Counted from the first letter of the stretch, positions 25,801 to 35,534 are shown. The stretch: DNA of 64,000 nucleotides from Bdellovibrio sp. 28-41-41 (GCA_002256935.1 NCGL01000001.1:78255-142254); one strand, 5' to 3'. Translations and numbers: made by a program. Notes: generated by a model not told the origin, from the letters alone.

Positions 25801-26556
25801 TTACCTTTTTATAATATTTAACATACCCTTGGATTTGTCGGCGTATTTTCCATTAGGGTAGAGCTTAATAACTTCTTCAAAGCGTGTTATTGATTTCTGT
25901 TTTTCGCCTAAGCGATAGTATGAAAGAGCACTAAAATAATGTGGCTCATCGATAAGTAATTTTTGACAGAACTCGATGGCTTTGTCTAAAGCAGTTACAG
26001 AAGCGCTATAATTTTTTAATTCAAAATATGATCGGCCGTAGTATGTATTAGCGAAACAATTGTCAGGTTGAGTGTCGATGGATTTTGCAAAATTATCTTT
26101 CGCTTGTTCATATTTTTTCTGATTGAAATAATTTAAACCCATGTTGATGTAAGCCCGTTCTTGAGCTGGGTACGTTAAATCGTTTATAACTATCGTTAGC
26201 ATTTTTTCGGCATCGTGAAAACGACCGACTTCAGTGTAGGTGCGACCCAAATTATTTCGAGCGTCTGTAAATTTAGGATCTAGCTCAACGGCTTTTTCAA
26301 AATGTTTAATCGAAGTCTGATAACGCTCTTTCATAAAGTACGTCAGACCCAAACTATTTTGAATCGAGGCACTGTCCGGATCGTTAGCTTCAGCGGCCAG
26401 AAATTCTTTAAGTGCTAACGAGAAGTTTTGATTTTCATACAGAGATTGCCCATTGGCCTGCAAGAGTGCTGCTTTTTCCTGATTTGCGCGCATAGAGACG
26501 CAACCACTTAGGAAAAAAATCACCATAAGAATGGGCAATGTACACTTTAATAGCAT
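25801..26556 (-). CDS. PilF/PilW-like TPR lipoprotein
   Basis: 251 aa from ATG 26556; this start begins exactly at the lipoprotein signal MLLKCTLPILMVIFFLSGC (lipobox LSGC) and avoids a long overlap with rlmD that the upstream in-frame start at 26628 would need. After Cys19, about six TPRs fill the protein (ASIQNSLGLTYFMKERYQTSIKHFEKAVELDP, ARNNLGRTYTEVGRFHDAE). This is the layout of PilF/PilW, the outer-membrane pilotin for the type IV pilus secretin. A generic TPR lipoprotein remains possible. It is 5 nt upstream of rodZ. Confidence 0.75.
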   Translation of the reverse strand: MLLKCTLPILMVIFFLSGCVSMRANQEKAALLQANGQSLYENQNFSLALKEFLAAEANDPDSASIQNSLGLTYFMKERYQTSIKHFEKAVELDPKFTDARNNLGRTYTEVGRFHDAEKMLTIVINDLTYPAQERAYINMGLNYFNQKKYEQAKDNFAKSIDTQPDNCFANTYYGRSYFELKNYSASVTALDKAIEFCQKLLIDEPHYFSALSYYRLGEKQKSITRFEEVIKLYPNGKYADKSKGMLNIIKR

Positions 26557-26566
26557 CCATTTAAAG

Positions 26567-27742
26567 TTAGTGGGTTGTCGTATGGGTGTCAATCTTATCG
26601 ATCGAGAATTCCACAACAGTTTCAACATGTTCGGTCTGGGGGAACATGTCCAGAGTTTGGACTGTTTCTAGACGTAAAGAGAGGCCCCATTTCACAGCGG
26701 TTTCTTTAAGCAAACGCAGATCTCGGGCCAGAGTTGTTGGCTCACAGCTGATATAAACAACTTTCTTTCTAGCGGACGATCCTAACACGAACATAGCCTT
26801 AGGGTCACAGCCCGTTCTTGGCGGATCTAAAAGTACGGTATCGGTCGCATTTAATGACACAGTTTCCAGGTAGTTTTCCACAGAGGACTGAACATAATTT
26901 GCGTTTAATTTCTGCTCAGCAATTTCCTTGCGACCAAGCCGAACTAAGCCGGGATTCAGCTCAATTCCGACGATTTCATTTTTAGGTAATTTTTTAGAAA
27001 TAGCGGCTAAGAAATTTCCATCACCAGAATAGAAATCATAAACTTTTGCTTTTGGCTGAAAGCGGACAACTTTTTCCACGACAGAATCTACAAGCAGTTG
27101 ATTAGCAAAACGATTTACTTGTGAAAACATCACCGGTTGACCTTGAGAATTTAGATCGCGCTGATGAACCTGTAAATTCTTATCAATCAGCAATTCAATT
27201 TTTTCAGCATTTTTGACAGCATCGGTATTTTTCAACTCTGTCAGCGCCTTGTTTAGTGCCGGTTCTGCGATCTTACAGTTTTCAATCGGTACAATTGTGT
27301 TTGAATTTCTTTTGTTAAAACCAACCTGATTATTTTCAATGTGAACTTGAATGCGATTGCGATAATTCCACTCCAGAGGAGAGGCAATAGGAGATAAAAA
27401 AACCTTTTCGTCTATCGGTCCAAGTGCGCGGCTTAGAGTTTCTTTAACTAATTGATCCTTGATAGTCACTTGAGTTGAGTACGCCAAATGTTGAAAGTGA
27501 CAACCACCACATTCAGAAAAATACACGCAAGCCGGCTTCACTCGAAGCTCGCTACCTTTTACGATTTCAACGATTTCAGCATCGATAAAGTTTTTGCTCA
27601 CTTTGGTCGCTTTTACCATTAACACGTCTTGCGGAGCCGAGTAGGGAACAAAGACCACTTGGTCATTGATTCGACCCAGACCTTTTCCTCGATTTGCCAT
27701 TTTTTCGATTGTGATTTGAAACTGATCGCCGACTTTATACAT
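26567..27742 (-). CDS. rlmD: 23S rRNA (uracil-5-)-methyltransferase, RumA/RlmD family
   Basis: About 391 aa from ATG 27742, which has GGCGGG just upstream; an ATG at 27772 adds ten residues with no SD. An N-terminal TRAM domain (KVGDQFQITIEKMANRGKGLGRIND) precedes a 4Fe-4S site C-x5-C-x2-C (CVYFSECGGC) with a fourth Cys in ENCKIAEPAL. The methylase part has LDPPRTGCDP and the catalytic Cys in YISCEPTTLARDL. The enzyme makes m5U in 23S rRNA (U1939 for RlmD, U747 for RlmC); tRNA TrmA-type activity is less likely given the Fe-S site. Its end is 10 nt from the PilF-like start. Confidence 0.9.
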   Translation of the reverse strand: MYKVGDQFQITIEKMANRGKGLGRINDQVVFVPYSAPQDVLMVKATKVSKNFIDAEIVEIVKGSELRVKPACVYFSECGGCHFQHLAYSTQVTIKDQLVKETLSRALGPIDEKVFLSPIASPLEWNYRNRIQVHIENNQVGFNKRNSNTIVPIENCKIAEPALNKALTELKNTDAVKNAEKIELLIDKNLQVHQRDLNSQGQPVMFSQVNRFANQLLVDSVVEKVVRFQPKAKVYDFYSGDGNFLAAISKKLPKNEIVGIELNPGLVRLGRKEIAEQKLNANYVQSSVENYLETVSLNATDTVLLDPPRTGCDPKAMFVLGSSARKKVVYISCEPTTLARDLRLLKETAVKWGLSLRLETVQTLDMFPQTEHVETVVEFSIDKIDTHTTTH

Positions 27743-27808
27743 ATACCCGCCAATAGCTGGCGAATATGCCATATGCTAAGATTGAGGACCAGATATTCAT
27801 TTTAAAAA

Positions 27809-27874
27809 GGTGCCAGGCTACTTTTCTGGCAGCGGTGCGTCCGGAAAAGTGGACTAGCCGCCCGCCCTGGCACC
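27809..27874. repeat. Nested 66-nt hairpin element between ndk and rlmD
   Basis: The outer arms GGTGCCAGG and CCTGGCACC (9 bp) enclose inner arms ACTTTTC and GAAAAGT (7 bp) around a GC-rich core. On the minus strand the outer stem is followed by CCTTTTT, so it could end the ndk transcript. Its size and GC content stand out against the AT-rich flanks and resemble dispersed REP-type palindromic elements; no second copy is visible in this window. Confidence 0.6.
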
Positions 27875-27886
27875 CAAAAAAATTAA

Positions 27887-28312
27887 TTAAGAGTTAGCGA
27901 ATTCGTGTTTGTCGAAGAAAATTGCTAGTTCGCGTTTTGCTGATTCAATAGAATCTGAACCGTGAACTGCGTTTTCGCCGATGTTGTCGCCGTGCTTAGC
28001 GCGGATTGTGCCGGCGTTAGCTTTTTTAGGATCTGTTGCACCCATAAGGTCGCGATTTTTTAGAACTGCGTTTTCACCAGATAAACACATAAGAACAACA
28101 GGACCTGAAGTCATGAAGCTTACTAGTTCACCGAAAAATGGACGCTCTTTGTGTTCAGCGTAGAATAATTCACATTTTTCTTTTGATAAAAGAGCTAACT
28201 TCATCGCAGCAATGCGAAGACCGTTCTCTTCAAAGTGTTTTACGATATCACCGATAGCGTTTTTCTTAACTGCGTTTGGTTTAATGATAGAAAATGTTCT
28301 CTCTAAAGCCAT
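27887..28312 (-). CDS. ndk: Nucleoside diphosphate kinase
   Basis: 141 aa. It begins [15 protein letters not shown] at 28312, with GGAGA five nt upstream; the ATG at 28324 only reads into that SD. The active-site motif NAVHGSDS with the phosphorylated His is present, as are KPNAVKKN and [23 protein letters not shown]. It balances NTP and dNTP pools by phosphate transfer through the His. In many genomes ndk lies next to sucCD, as here. Confidence 0.96.
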   Translation of the reverse strand: MALERTFSIIKPNAVKKNAIGDIVKHFEENGLRIAAMKLALLSKEKCELFYAEHKERPFFGELVSFMTSGPVVLMCLSGENAVLKNRDLMGATDPKKANAGTIRAKHGDNIGENAVHGSDSIESAKRELAIFFDKHEFANS

Positions 28313-28338
28313 TGTAATCTCCATGAGTTTTTTGGTTT

Positions 28339-28361
28339 ATAGGGTGGTACTAGCACCCTAT
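28339..28361. repeat. 8-bp inverted repeat between sucD and ndk
   Basis: ATAGGGTG and CACCCTAT are separated by GTACTAG. No U-run follows on the minus strand. It lies between the sucD stop and the ndk Shine-Dalgarno, so it may adjust ndk expression or be a processing site. Confidence 0.45.
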
Positions 28362-28376
28362 TTCCGATTTTTAAAG

Positions 28377-29246
28377 TTATTTTAGCATTGATTTCAAAGT
28401 CGTGCCCATATCGGCCGGACTTCTAGAAATTTTGCAACCCGCATCTTCTAAAGCTGCGAATTTCGCTTCTGCCGTACCTTTTCCGCCGCTGATAATCGCG
28501 CCGGCATGGCCCATACGTTTTCCTGGAGGCGCAGACGCTCCTGCGATAAACGCGGCTACTGGCTTTTTGAATTCTTTTTTAATGTAAGCAGCTGCTTCTT
28601 CTTCCGCTGATCCGCCGATTTCACCAATCATGATTACAGCGTCAGTATCTTTATCTGCATTGAACAATTTCAATACATCGATAAAGTTTGTACCATTCAC
28701 TGGATCGCCGCCGATACCTACGCACGTCGATTGACCCAAACCAAGTTGAGTTAATTGAAATACAGATTCGTAAGTTAATGTCCCTGAACGAGAAAGAACG
28801 CCGATACGACCAGGTTTATGAATGTGACCTGGCATGATACCGATCTTGCATTGTCCAGGAGTAATAACGCCCGGGCAGTTAGGACCGATCAAACGAGTGT
28901 GACGACCTTCCATAAATCTTTTTACACGAACCATATCCAAAACAGGGATGCCTTCAGTAATACAGATAACTAAATCTAAATCTGCATCTACGGCTTCCAT
29001 AATTGAGTCGGCAGCACCCGCTGGAGGAACGAAAATCATAGATACGTTAGCGCCTGTTTGTTTTTTAGCGTCTAAAACAGTGTTGAATACGGGAAGACCG
29101 ATATGAGTTGATCCACCTTTACCCGGAGTTACGCCGCCAACCATTTTGGTTCCATAAGCTGCGCACTGCTCAGAATGAAAAGTACCTTGAGCTCCTGTGA
29201 AGCCCTGACAAATAACTCGTGTGTCTTTATTAATTAGAATTGCCAT
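28377..29246 (-). CDS. sucD: Succinyl-CoA synthetase alpha subunit
   Basis: 289 aa, normal length. It has an N-terminal Rossmann CoA-binding domain ([17 protein letters not shown]) and the phospho-His region [10 protein letters not shown], with conserved [16 protein letters not shown]. With SucC it converts succinyl-CoA to succinate while making ATP or GTP in the TCA cycle. It follows sucC by 14 nt on the minus strand, the usual sucC-sucD order. Confidence 0.97.
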   Translation of the reverse strand: MAILINKDTRVICQGFTGAQGTFHSEQCAAYGTKMVGGVTPGKGGSTHIGLPVFNTVLDAKKQTGANVSMIFVPPAGAADSIMEAVDADLDLVICITEGIPVLDMVRVKRFMEGRHTRLIGPNCPGVITPGQCKIGIMPGHIHKPGRIGVLSRSGTLTYESVFQLTQLGLGQSTCVGIGGDPVNGTNFIDVLKLFNADKDTDAVIMIGEIGGSAEEEAAAYIKKEFKKPVAAFIAGASAPPGKRMGHAGAIISGGKGTAEAKFAALEDAGCKISRSPADMGTTLKSMLK

Positions 29247-29260
29247 AGTGATTTCCTTTC

Positions 29261-30424
29261 TTAGCCTTTAGCCGCTGCAACTGCTTTTTTGGCTGCATCT
29301 GTTAAGTCATCTGCGGGAGTGATATTTAAACCGCTTTCTTTTAATAATTTCTTACCTAATTCTACGTTTGTACCTTCAAGACGAACAACCAAAGGAACTT
29401 TTAATCCTACTTCTTTAGAAGCAGCGATAACACCTTCAGCAATAACGTCACACTTCATGATACCACCGAAGATATTCACTAGGATCGCTTTTACATTAGG
29501 ATCTTTTAGAATAATTTTGAATGCTGCTGTTACTTTCTCTTTGTTAGCGCCCCCGCCCACATCAAGGAAGTTCGCTGGTTGGCCGCCGTGCAATTGGATA
29601 ATATCCAAAGTCGACATCGCTAAACCCGCACCGTTCACTAGGCAACCCACAGAGCCATTCAATTTGATGAACGCTAAGTCAAATTTTGAGGCTTCAATTT
29701 CTGCTGGATCTTCTTCAGCTAGATCGCGCAATTCCATAACTTCTGGATGACGGTAAAGAGCATTTGAATCGAAATTCATTTTTGCATCTAAAGCAAGAAC
29801 ATCGCCTTCTTTAGTAACAACTAAAGGATTGATCTCTGCACTTGAGCAATCAGATTGAATAAATGCTTGGTATAAACCAACAAAGAACTTAGTCGCTTTA
29901 GAAACGATCTCTGGTGCCATTCCGATTTCGAAAGCCAATTGACGAGCTTGAAAACCAGCTAAGCCAACCACCGGATCAATGGTTACTTTTTTAATTTTTT
30001 CTGGACTATGTTCAGCGACTTCTTCGATGTCTACGCCACCTTCAGAAGATGCCATCATCGTCACGCGACCAGTAACGCGGTCAACAAGACACGCCACATA
30101 GTATTCTTTTAGAATGTTGCAACCTTGTTCGATAAAAACTTTTTGTACAAGTTTACCTTCAGGGCCTGTTTGATGAGTGACTAATGTCATTCCGATCATT
30201 TTTTTTGTGAAATCTTTAACTTCGTCTAAAGATTTTGCGACTTTTACACCGCCACCTTTACCGCGACCACCAGCATGAATTTGAGCTTTGACAACCCAAA
30301 CTGTGCCGCCAATTTCTTTGGCTGCCTGAACTGCATCGTCGGCATTAAATGCTACTTTGCCTTTCAGCGTAGCTACGTTAAATTTTCTCAAGATTTCTTT
30401 TGCTTGATACTCGTGAATGTTCAT
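29261..30424 (-). CDS. sucC: Succinyl-CoA synthetase beta subunit
   Basis: 387 aa, normal length. It has an ATP-grasp N-terminal part ([37 protein letters not shown]) and the SucC signature [18 protein letters not shown], with [11 protein letters not shown] nearby. Gly-rich [12 protein letters not shown] and [15 protein letters not shown] belong to the C-terminal CoA-ligase domain. It is the first gene of the sucC-sucD pair, divergent from the MlaF-like ATPase 115 nt away. Confidence 0.97.
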   Translation of the reverse strand: MNIHEYQAKEILRKFNVATLKGKVAFNADDAVQAAKEIGGTVWVVKAQIHAGGRGKGGGVKVAKSLDEVKDFTKKMIGMTLVTHQTGPEGKLVQKVFIEQGCNILKEYYVACLVDRVTGRVTMMASSEGGVDIEEVAEHSPEKIKKVTIDPVVGLAGFQARQLAFEIGMAPEIVSKATKFFVGLYQAFIQSDCSSAEINPLVVTKEGDVLALDAKMNFDSNALYRHPEVMELRDLAEEDPAEIEASKFDLAFIKLNGSVGCLVNGAGLAMSTLDIIQLHGGQPANFLDVGGGANKEKVTAAFKIILKDPNVKAILVNIFGGIMKCDVIAEGVIAASKEVGLKVPLVVRLEGTNVELGKKLLKESGLNITPADDLTDAAKKAVAAAKG

Positions 30425-30539
30425 TCGTTTTCACTCCTACATTTGGTCAAAATCACGTTTGACATTTTCTCTTTTAGAATCGGTAATATATCTAATCTGA
30501 AAATGTGAATTCTTACAAGTCAGGTTGAGGCGAGTCATA

Positions 30540-31310
30540 GTGAATCCATTGATAGAACTGCGAAATTTATCTGTCCGGTTTGATGATCAGGACGTGTTAA
30601 AAAATGTAGCACTGGCTATTCAGCCAGGGGAAAGTTTTGGCCTTGTGGGCCCCAGCGGCCAGGGGAAAACTCTGCTTTTGAAATTGATCGCTGGCCTTAT
30701 CGAGCCAACGTCAGGAAACGTATTCATCGAGGGTAAAACCTGGCAGGAGCGTTCAGATGCAGATAAACTCGTTTTGCTGAAGAAAATGGGGATGCTTTTC
30801 CAAAAAAATGCTCTGTTTGATTCACTGACATGCTTAGAAAATATTAGTTTTGCGTTAAGAGAAAACACTAAAAAATCAGAACAGGAAATTACAGAAATCG
30901 GGGAGCACTACCTAAACGCGGTGGGTATCAGTCACGCTCGCAATTTGCTTCCGGACGAAATCAGCGGTGGGATGCAAAAGCGCCTAGGAATTGCGAGGGC
31001 TTTAGCTCTAGATCCCAAAATCGTATTGTATGATGATCCTACTGCGGGTTTAGATCCGATCACTTCAAAGAAAATCATAGATTTGATTGAGGATTTAAAA
31101 GTTAAAAATAAGTCCACGATCGTGGTCATCTCAAATGATATGAATCGAGTTTATCAAATCGCGGATAAGATCGGAATGGTCTATCAAACAGATTTAATTT
31201 TAACGGGAACGGTTGAGGAAACTAAAAAGTTTGATCACCCTGCTGTTCAGCAATTTATAAAAGGGGACATCAATGGTCCCCTTACGGCTAATCGGCTTCA
31301 GGATCTATAG
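30540..31310 (+). CDS. MlaF-like ABC ATPase with altered catalytic motifs
   Basis: 256 aa from GTG 30540, preceded by GAGGCG; a TTG at 30525 is possible. Walker A (GPSGQGKT) and the signature (ISGGMQKR) are intact and closest to MlaF. Two catalytic positions differ: Walker B reads VLYDDP, with Asp instead of the Glu that activates water, and the H-loop reads VISNDM, with Asn instead of His. The canonical paralogue at 34.8 kb has FDEP and VSHDM. No permease gene is adjacent. It may be a slow or regulatory ATPase or a non-hydrolysing partner. Its 3' end overlaps the convergent 926-aa gene by 23 nt. Confidence 0.85.
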   Translation: MNPLIELRNLSVRFDDQDVLKNVALAIQPGESFGLVGPSGQGKTLLLKLIAGLIEPTSGNVFIEGKTWQERSDADKLVLLKKMGMLFQKNALFDSLTCLENISFALRENTKKSEQEITEIGEHYLNAVGISHARNLLPDEISGGMQKRLGIARALALDPKIVLYDDPTAGLDPITSKKIIDLIEDLKVKNKSTIVVISNDMNRVYQIADKIGMVYQTDLILTGTVEETKKFDHPAVQQFIKGDINGPLTANRLQDL

Positions 31311-34068
31311 GGATACCATATTTTACCGCCGGATCATCAGATGCCGGTACGGGTGCTGCTGAATCTTTCGGTTTGATTCTGGCCAATGCACGATCACGTT
31401 CTGTGTTGATTTGAGTGATCAGCTCTCCCAGCGCTTCTTTCGCTTCAGCTTCGAATTCGGTCCCCGCGCTGTTTTCAACTGTTTTTACTTTTACCCTGAG
31501 CTCATCTGCACGATCTAATATTTCCGCTTCCGTTTTCAATTTAGAAAATTCGTTGCGAATAGAATTCGGCGTTTCAGTCAGTTTTTGAACCACTATAGCA
31601 GAAGCTTTGATCGTATCCAGGTCATACCGTTGTCCTTTGGCGGCGTCGGATGTTTGTTCGATTTGCTTGTTAGTCGTCACTGAGCCGATATCTGAATAAA
31701 TTGAGCGTTCTAATACAAGGCCAACGGCGCCGGCTGCTGTCAGAGGCGCACCCCGTTCCTTTAAAACGAATGTTGAGGGATTTGTATTCGGAGTAGAAAT
31801 ATACCGAGTGTTAAATCGAGTGGCTGTTCCCGTTGCCGAGTTTTCAGTGACACGAACAATATCATGCATAGCATGAGCTTGCTCAGCGTTAATTAGTCCC
31901 TTTTTATAGAGATTTTCAATTTCGCCATGTCTTCGTAGCGCATCCTTAGAAATGGCACGGTTACTTTGATTAGCCCAAACCGATGAGCGTGCTGTGGCTG
32001 CTGGATTAGCCGCCGCCGCATTGGCACGAGCTCGCGCCTCAAATGTCTGAACACTATCAATTTGCTGTTGAAGGGTTTTATTAATTTTCGTAGTCGAGTT
32101 CGTAATAGCTTTAATGTCTACCTTAGGAATGCTATTGATGAACGATTCTGCTGTATTGGTGAAGCCCGAAGTAGTTGTGGATGCAGTAGCCGTACCCACA
32201 ACCGCTGTTGATCCCGTAGAGCCTGCTGTGCTGGCTGGTGCCGTCGGGATAGTAGTGTCGATAGCTTTCGTCGTAGCCGCCGTTAGATCTGCCGGCGCAA
32301 CACCTGTTGCCGCCGTACGAGCTGCGGCTCCAGCCGATGTTGAGGCCACTTTCTTTTCTGGCACTCCCAGACGCGCACGAATTCTTATTAGTGCATCGTC
32401 AATATTATCTAAAATTTCTCGCGCTTGGTCTGATGGTAGTTTTGCTGCTCTCGCACGACGAACTTTTGCCGCGTCTTCAATAATCTGCATTTGTTGACTT
32501 GGCGATTTACCCTTCAGTCTTGATGGTTTTACAAAGAGACTTTCTGGGGCATCCACCGCGCGTGTGCCACGTGTCGCGTACATCGCTTTATATTCTGAAC
32601 TTCTAAATGCACGAATACTTTTTTCGATTTTGCCCATAGATTTAGCTGTCATACCAGCCCCTGAAGATGCGACAGAAGTGGCTCTTGAGCTAGTTTGAAT
32701 TGCAGCTGTGGCGCCGGCTGAAGTCGCTGTTTCGGTAGCGGCGACTGTCACCGAGGCGTTTGGACCCCAACCGGGTTCAATACGATTCGTAAGACTTTGT
32801 CTTGTGATGCCCTCTTTCTCTCTTAATTTGCGGACGCGCGCTGCAACCGATTTACTAAAATCCGCTACCGGTTTTAATGCCGCCGCTAAATGTGAGGCGG
32901 ACCTTTTGGCAGCCGCACGCGTAGCTGTTGAAGTGGCAGTGGTTGTTCCTTTGCCAGTTGTTTTCTTCAGTTTAGAAGCCATTTGAGCTATTTTAGGATT
33001 GGAAGTAACCATGCCTTTAGCGATGGCCGCCATATCTTTAACCCCGGCTTTCATTAGTTGAGCTAAAAATCCTGCGCCTTTAGCAACGCCTCCACCGACA
33101 ATGAAATCAACGGCGATACTCGAGGCTAATTTACAGGCTTGATCTAATTTGTACTGACCGGTAAAGCAGCTGGTAGACGCCGTAAATTGATTTCCCATTT
33201 GTTCCATCATTGCTTCTAACAAAGATAAAACGGCATCTTTTAGTTTTGAGACTTCGAGGTTCCGAATCATTCTCCATGTTTCAGTATTTGTTCCAACTTC
33301 CCAAAGTGCTTTTGCAGTTTTAAACCACTTCATTACCGCTTCAGCAATCCCAAGTGCAACATTTTTTATGCAACCGCCGACCCCCGACGAAAATCCTTTA
33401 ACCTGATTTCCAGGACGCGTTCTTTTGTAACATTCTTTTTGAAGTTCAGTGTCGTTCATGTCACCAAACTCAACCGTATAGAAGCCGCGTAAAACTTTAT
33501 AAGCCGCGCCGTCATCGGTGTTACAGCATTTATCACTATTGTTGGCGCCAAGTTCTTCAGTAAACTCTTGTATATTAGTTAAAGTCTTAATGGATTCGCA
33601 TGACTTAACACCATTTTTTTCTACACATTCTGTTGTCAGTTTTTTAATTCGACTTGCCGATCGATCGATAAGGGTTTTGCTGGCGTGGAACTTCTCCCAA
33701 AGGTCATCATCGCAACCAGGCGGCTTTATACTTGGAACCTCGCCATTGTCTCCTGCACACGTTGATCTGGCTAAACGACCAACCCAATACTCGGTTGCAT
33801 CTTCATGAGCTTTTTTGTGAAGCAAACTTAAACATTCAAAGTTTTTTACTTGGGGTGGCTGGCCGCTCAACAATTCATTTTCTAGAGCGCCGACAATTCT
33901 GTCAAAATTATAAGTTTTTCCACCGGCAGAAGGATTATTTAAAGAACCTGCGACGACAAATTTCTTCACATCAATAACGCTATCGCATTCTTCACGATTA
34001 TAGACATCGGCAGCGTAGGATACGAAAGACGTTAAAAATAATGATAGTAAAATTGCGGTTTTCAACAT
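31288..34068 (-). CDS. Large secreted Ala/Thr-rich protein of unknown function
   Basis: 926 aa; no family recognised. The signal peptide is MLKTAILLSLFLTSFVSYA. Residues 20 to about 330 form a Cys-rich domain (more than a dozen Cys, in a pattern such as CCNTDDG and CFTGQYKLDQAC) that likely has disulfides in the periplasm or outside. Residues about 340 onward are rich in Ala, Thr, Ser and Lys/Arg, with helical or disordered character (TTTATSTATRAAAKRSAS). It overlaps the upstream 185-aa gene through a TAATG stop/start, so the two are translationally coupled and likely work together. A role in prey interaction is only a guess. Confidence 0.75.
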   Translation of the reverse strand: MLKTAILLSLFLTSFVSYAADVYNREECDSVIDVKKFVVAGSLNNPSAGGKTYNFDRIVGALENELLSGQPPQVKNFECLSLLHKKAHEDATEYWVGRLARSTCAGDNGEVPSIKPPGCDDDLWEKFHASKTLIDRSASRIKKLTTECVEKNGVKSCESIKTLTNIQEFTEELGANNSDKCCNTDDGAAYKVLRGFYTVEFGDMNDTELQKECYKRTRPGNQVKGFSSGVGGCIKNVALGIAEAVMKWFKTAKALWEVGTNTETWRMIRNLEVSKLKDAVLSLLEAMMEQMGNQFTASTSCFTGQYKLDQACKLASSIAVDFIVGGGVAKGAGFLAQLMKAGVKDMAAIAKGMVTSNPKIAQMASKLKKTTGKGTTTATSTATRAAAKRSASHLAAALKPVADFSKSVAARVRKLREKEGITRQSLTNRIEPGWGPNASVTVAATETATSAGATAAIQTSSRATSVASSGAGMTAKSMGKIEKSIRAFRSSEYKAMYATRGTRAVDAPESLFVKPSRLKGKSPSQQMQIIEDAAKVRRARAAKLPSDQAREILDNIDDALIRIRARLGVPEKKVASTSAGAAARTAATGVAPADLTAATTKAIDTTIPTAPASTAGSTGSTAVVGTATASTTTSGFTNTAESFINSIPKVDIKAITNSTTKINKTLQQQIDSVQTFEARARANAAAANPAATARSSVWANQSNRAISKDALRRHGEIENLYKKGLINAEQAHAMHDIVRVTENSATGTATRFNTRYISTPNTNPSTFVLKERGAPLTAAGAVGLVLERSIYSDIGSVTTNKQIEQTSDAAKGQRYDLDTIKASAIVVQKLTETPNSIRNEFSKLKTEAEILDRADELRVKVKTVENSAGTEFEAEAKEALGELITQINTERDRALARIKPKDSAAPVPASDDPAVKYGIPIDPEAD

Positions 34069-34619
34069 TATTTTATCTCCGATTTAAACGTGACGTTTTC
34101 GAATTCAGCTCGGGCTTTCTTTACCAAACCGGCATTAGACTTAGCCGTCCAATCTAGCGTCATTAGAATAAACCCATAAGGCGTCATGTAATATTTTTCG
34201 ATGAAATGTTTTTTCTGCGAATCTTCCGTGAAACTACCACTTAGCTCCAAAATAATTTCTTTGTCAGATTTTTTTTCCAATTTCTTTTCAGCGGTCCAAT
34301 TTTTAACACCTGAAATTTTGTGAACTGTTTTCTTTCCACCGATTAGTTCTTCAAATATTTTTTCTTTATCCATAGTATTCACTGTTTCCCATAAAAATTC
34401 ATTACCAACCTGAACAGAAGCTAAACGTAAACCTTCCGTTTCATCTAGATTATAAACTTGCATACCAGAAACGATATCTTCACCCGTTGATTGCTTCCAA
34501 TTTAATTTTGACGGAAGCGCGTACGAAAGGATGGCTTTTTTCCCTTCACTTCTACTGGTTTCAGACGAAACGTTAAAACTTAAAAAAAGCACGATAAAAA
34601 TTGTAAAAAATGTTTTCAT
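34068..34619 (-). CDS. Secreted hypothetical protein coupled to the 926-aa gene
   Basis: 183 aa from ATG 34619 (an ATG at 34625 adds two residues). The signal peptide is MKTFFTIFIVLFLSFNVSS. The mature part is a beta-rich domain (LRLASVQVGNEFLWETVN, FIEKYYMTPYGFILMTLDWTAKS), somewhat like small lipid or cofactor-binding periplasmic folds; no family recognised. The stop TAA shares its last A with the start ATG of the large secreted protein. A promoter must lie within the 174-bp gap shared with mlaF. Confidence 0.65.
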   Translation of the reverse strand: MKTFFTIFIVLFLSFNVSSETSRSEGKKAILSYALPSKLNWKQSTGEDIVSGMQVYNLDETEGLRLASVQVGNEFLWETVNTMDKEKIFEELIGGKKTVHKISGVKNWTAEKKLEKKSDKEIILELSGSFTEDSQKKHFIEKYYMTPYGFILMTLDWTAKSNAGLVKKARAEFENVTFKSEIK

Positions 34620-34799
34620 ATCCATAGCTTATCTAGTTTTCGGTCTATTTAGAATATTATGAATTGTTTCTGTGAAAATTAGGACATCAGCCAAGGACAT
34701 TTTCAGGACTAACTTCTACGGACAAAGGTGCGTATTTTCTGATGTTCAATACAATACTTTGAAGCTGCTGATTTAATTTTTTATCCTATAGGCTAACGC

Positions 34800-35534
34800 A
34801 TGATTAAGTATAAGAAATTAGTGAAATCATTTGGAACCCGAACGGTGTTAAAGGGGATCGACCTGCATATAAAAGCAGGCGAGATCGTTTTTATATTGGG
34901 GACCTCTGGAACTGGAAAGTCTGTTCTACTGAAAAACACAGTAGGCTTGATGAAGCCAGACTCTGGTGAAATTTGGATTGATGGAGAAAACGTATCTAAT
35001 TTCTCGGAACAACAGTTTTTGCCCATTCGAAAAAAGTGCGGAATGGTGTTTCAGCATCCGGCGCTATTTGACTCTTTAACTATCTATGAAAATATCGCTT
35101 TCGGACTAAGGAAACATTTTAACTTAGACGAAACCGAGATTTTGAAGCGTGTGGAACAGGCGTTAAGTCTTGTGAATCTAGAAAACATACTGACTAAACG
35201 GCCAGGTGAAATTTCATACGGAATGCAAAAGCGAGTTAGCTTGGCTAGGACAGTTGTTTTGCAGCCAAAAGTACTGCTTTTTGACGAGCCAACGACAGGT
35301 TTAGACCCCGTAACTACAAATTCTATTAATACATTAATTCAAAACTTATCTCGAAAACTAAATACGACATCGATGGTGGTTAGCCATGATATGCAGTGTG
35401 CGCTTAAGATTGCGGACCATATTGTAGTTTTAGATCAGGGGCAGATTGTAGATCAAGGAACTCCAAAACAATTGCTACAGTCTCAGGTTCCCCTTGTTCG
35501 TGATTTTCTAGCGGAAGCCCGGGATTTATTATGA
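34800..35534 (+). CDS. mlaF: Mla-type phospholipid ABC transporter ATPase
   Basis: 244 aa. Walker A is GTSGTGKS, the Q-loop is VFQHPALFDSLTIYENIAFGLR, the signature is ISYGMQKR, Walker B is LLFDEP and the H-loop His is in VVSHDM; all are complete. MlaF powers lipid movement between inner membrane and MCE proteins, keeping outer-membrane lipid asymmetry. It is first of four adjacent genes (ATPase, two permeases, MCE protein), overlapping the next by 4 nt. Confidence 0.92.
   Translation: MIKYKKLVKSFGTRTVLKGIDLHIKAGEIVFILGTSGTGKSVLLKNTVGLMKPDSGEIWIDGENVSNFSEQQFLPIRKKCGMVFQHPALFDSLTIYENIAFGLRKHFNLDETEILKRVEQALSLVNLENILTKRPGEISYGMQKRVSLARTVVLQPKVLLFDEPTTGLDPVTTNSINTLIQNLSRKLNTTSMVVSHDMQCALKIADHIVVLDQGQIVDQGTPKQLLQSQVPLVRDFLAEARDLL

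Noticed and set aside
29289..29750. 153-aa plus-strand ORF opposite sucC
   Set aside because: Antisense shadow of a strongly conserved gene; no SD and composition unlike a real protein.
32114..32986. Ala/Val-rich plus-strand ORFs opposite the 926-aa gene
   Set aside because: They mirror the Ala/Thr-rich part of the minus-strand protein; no starts with SD.
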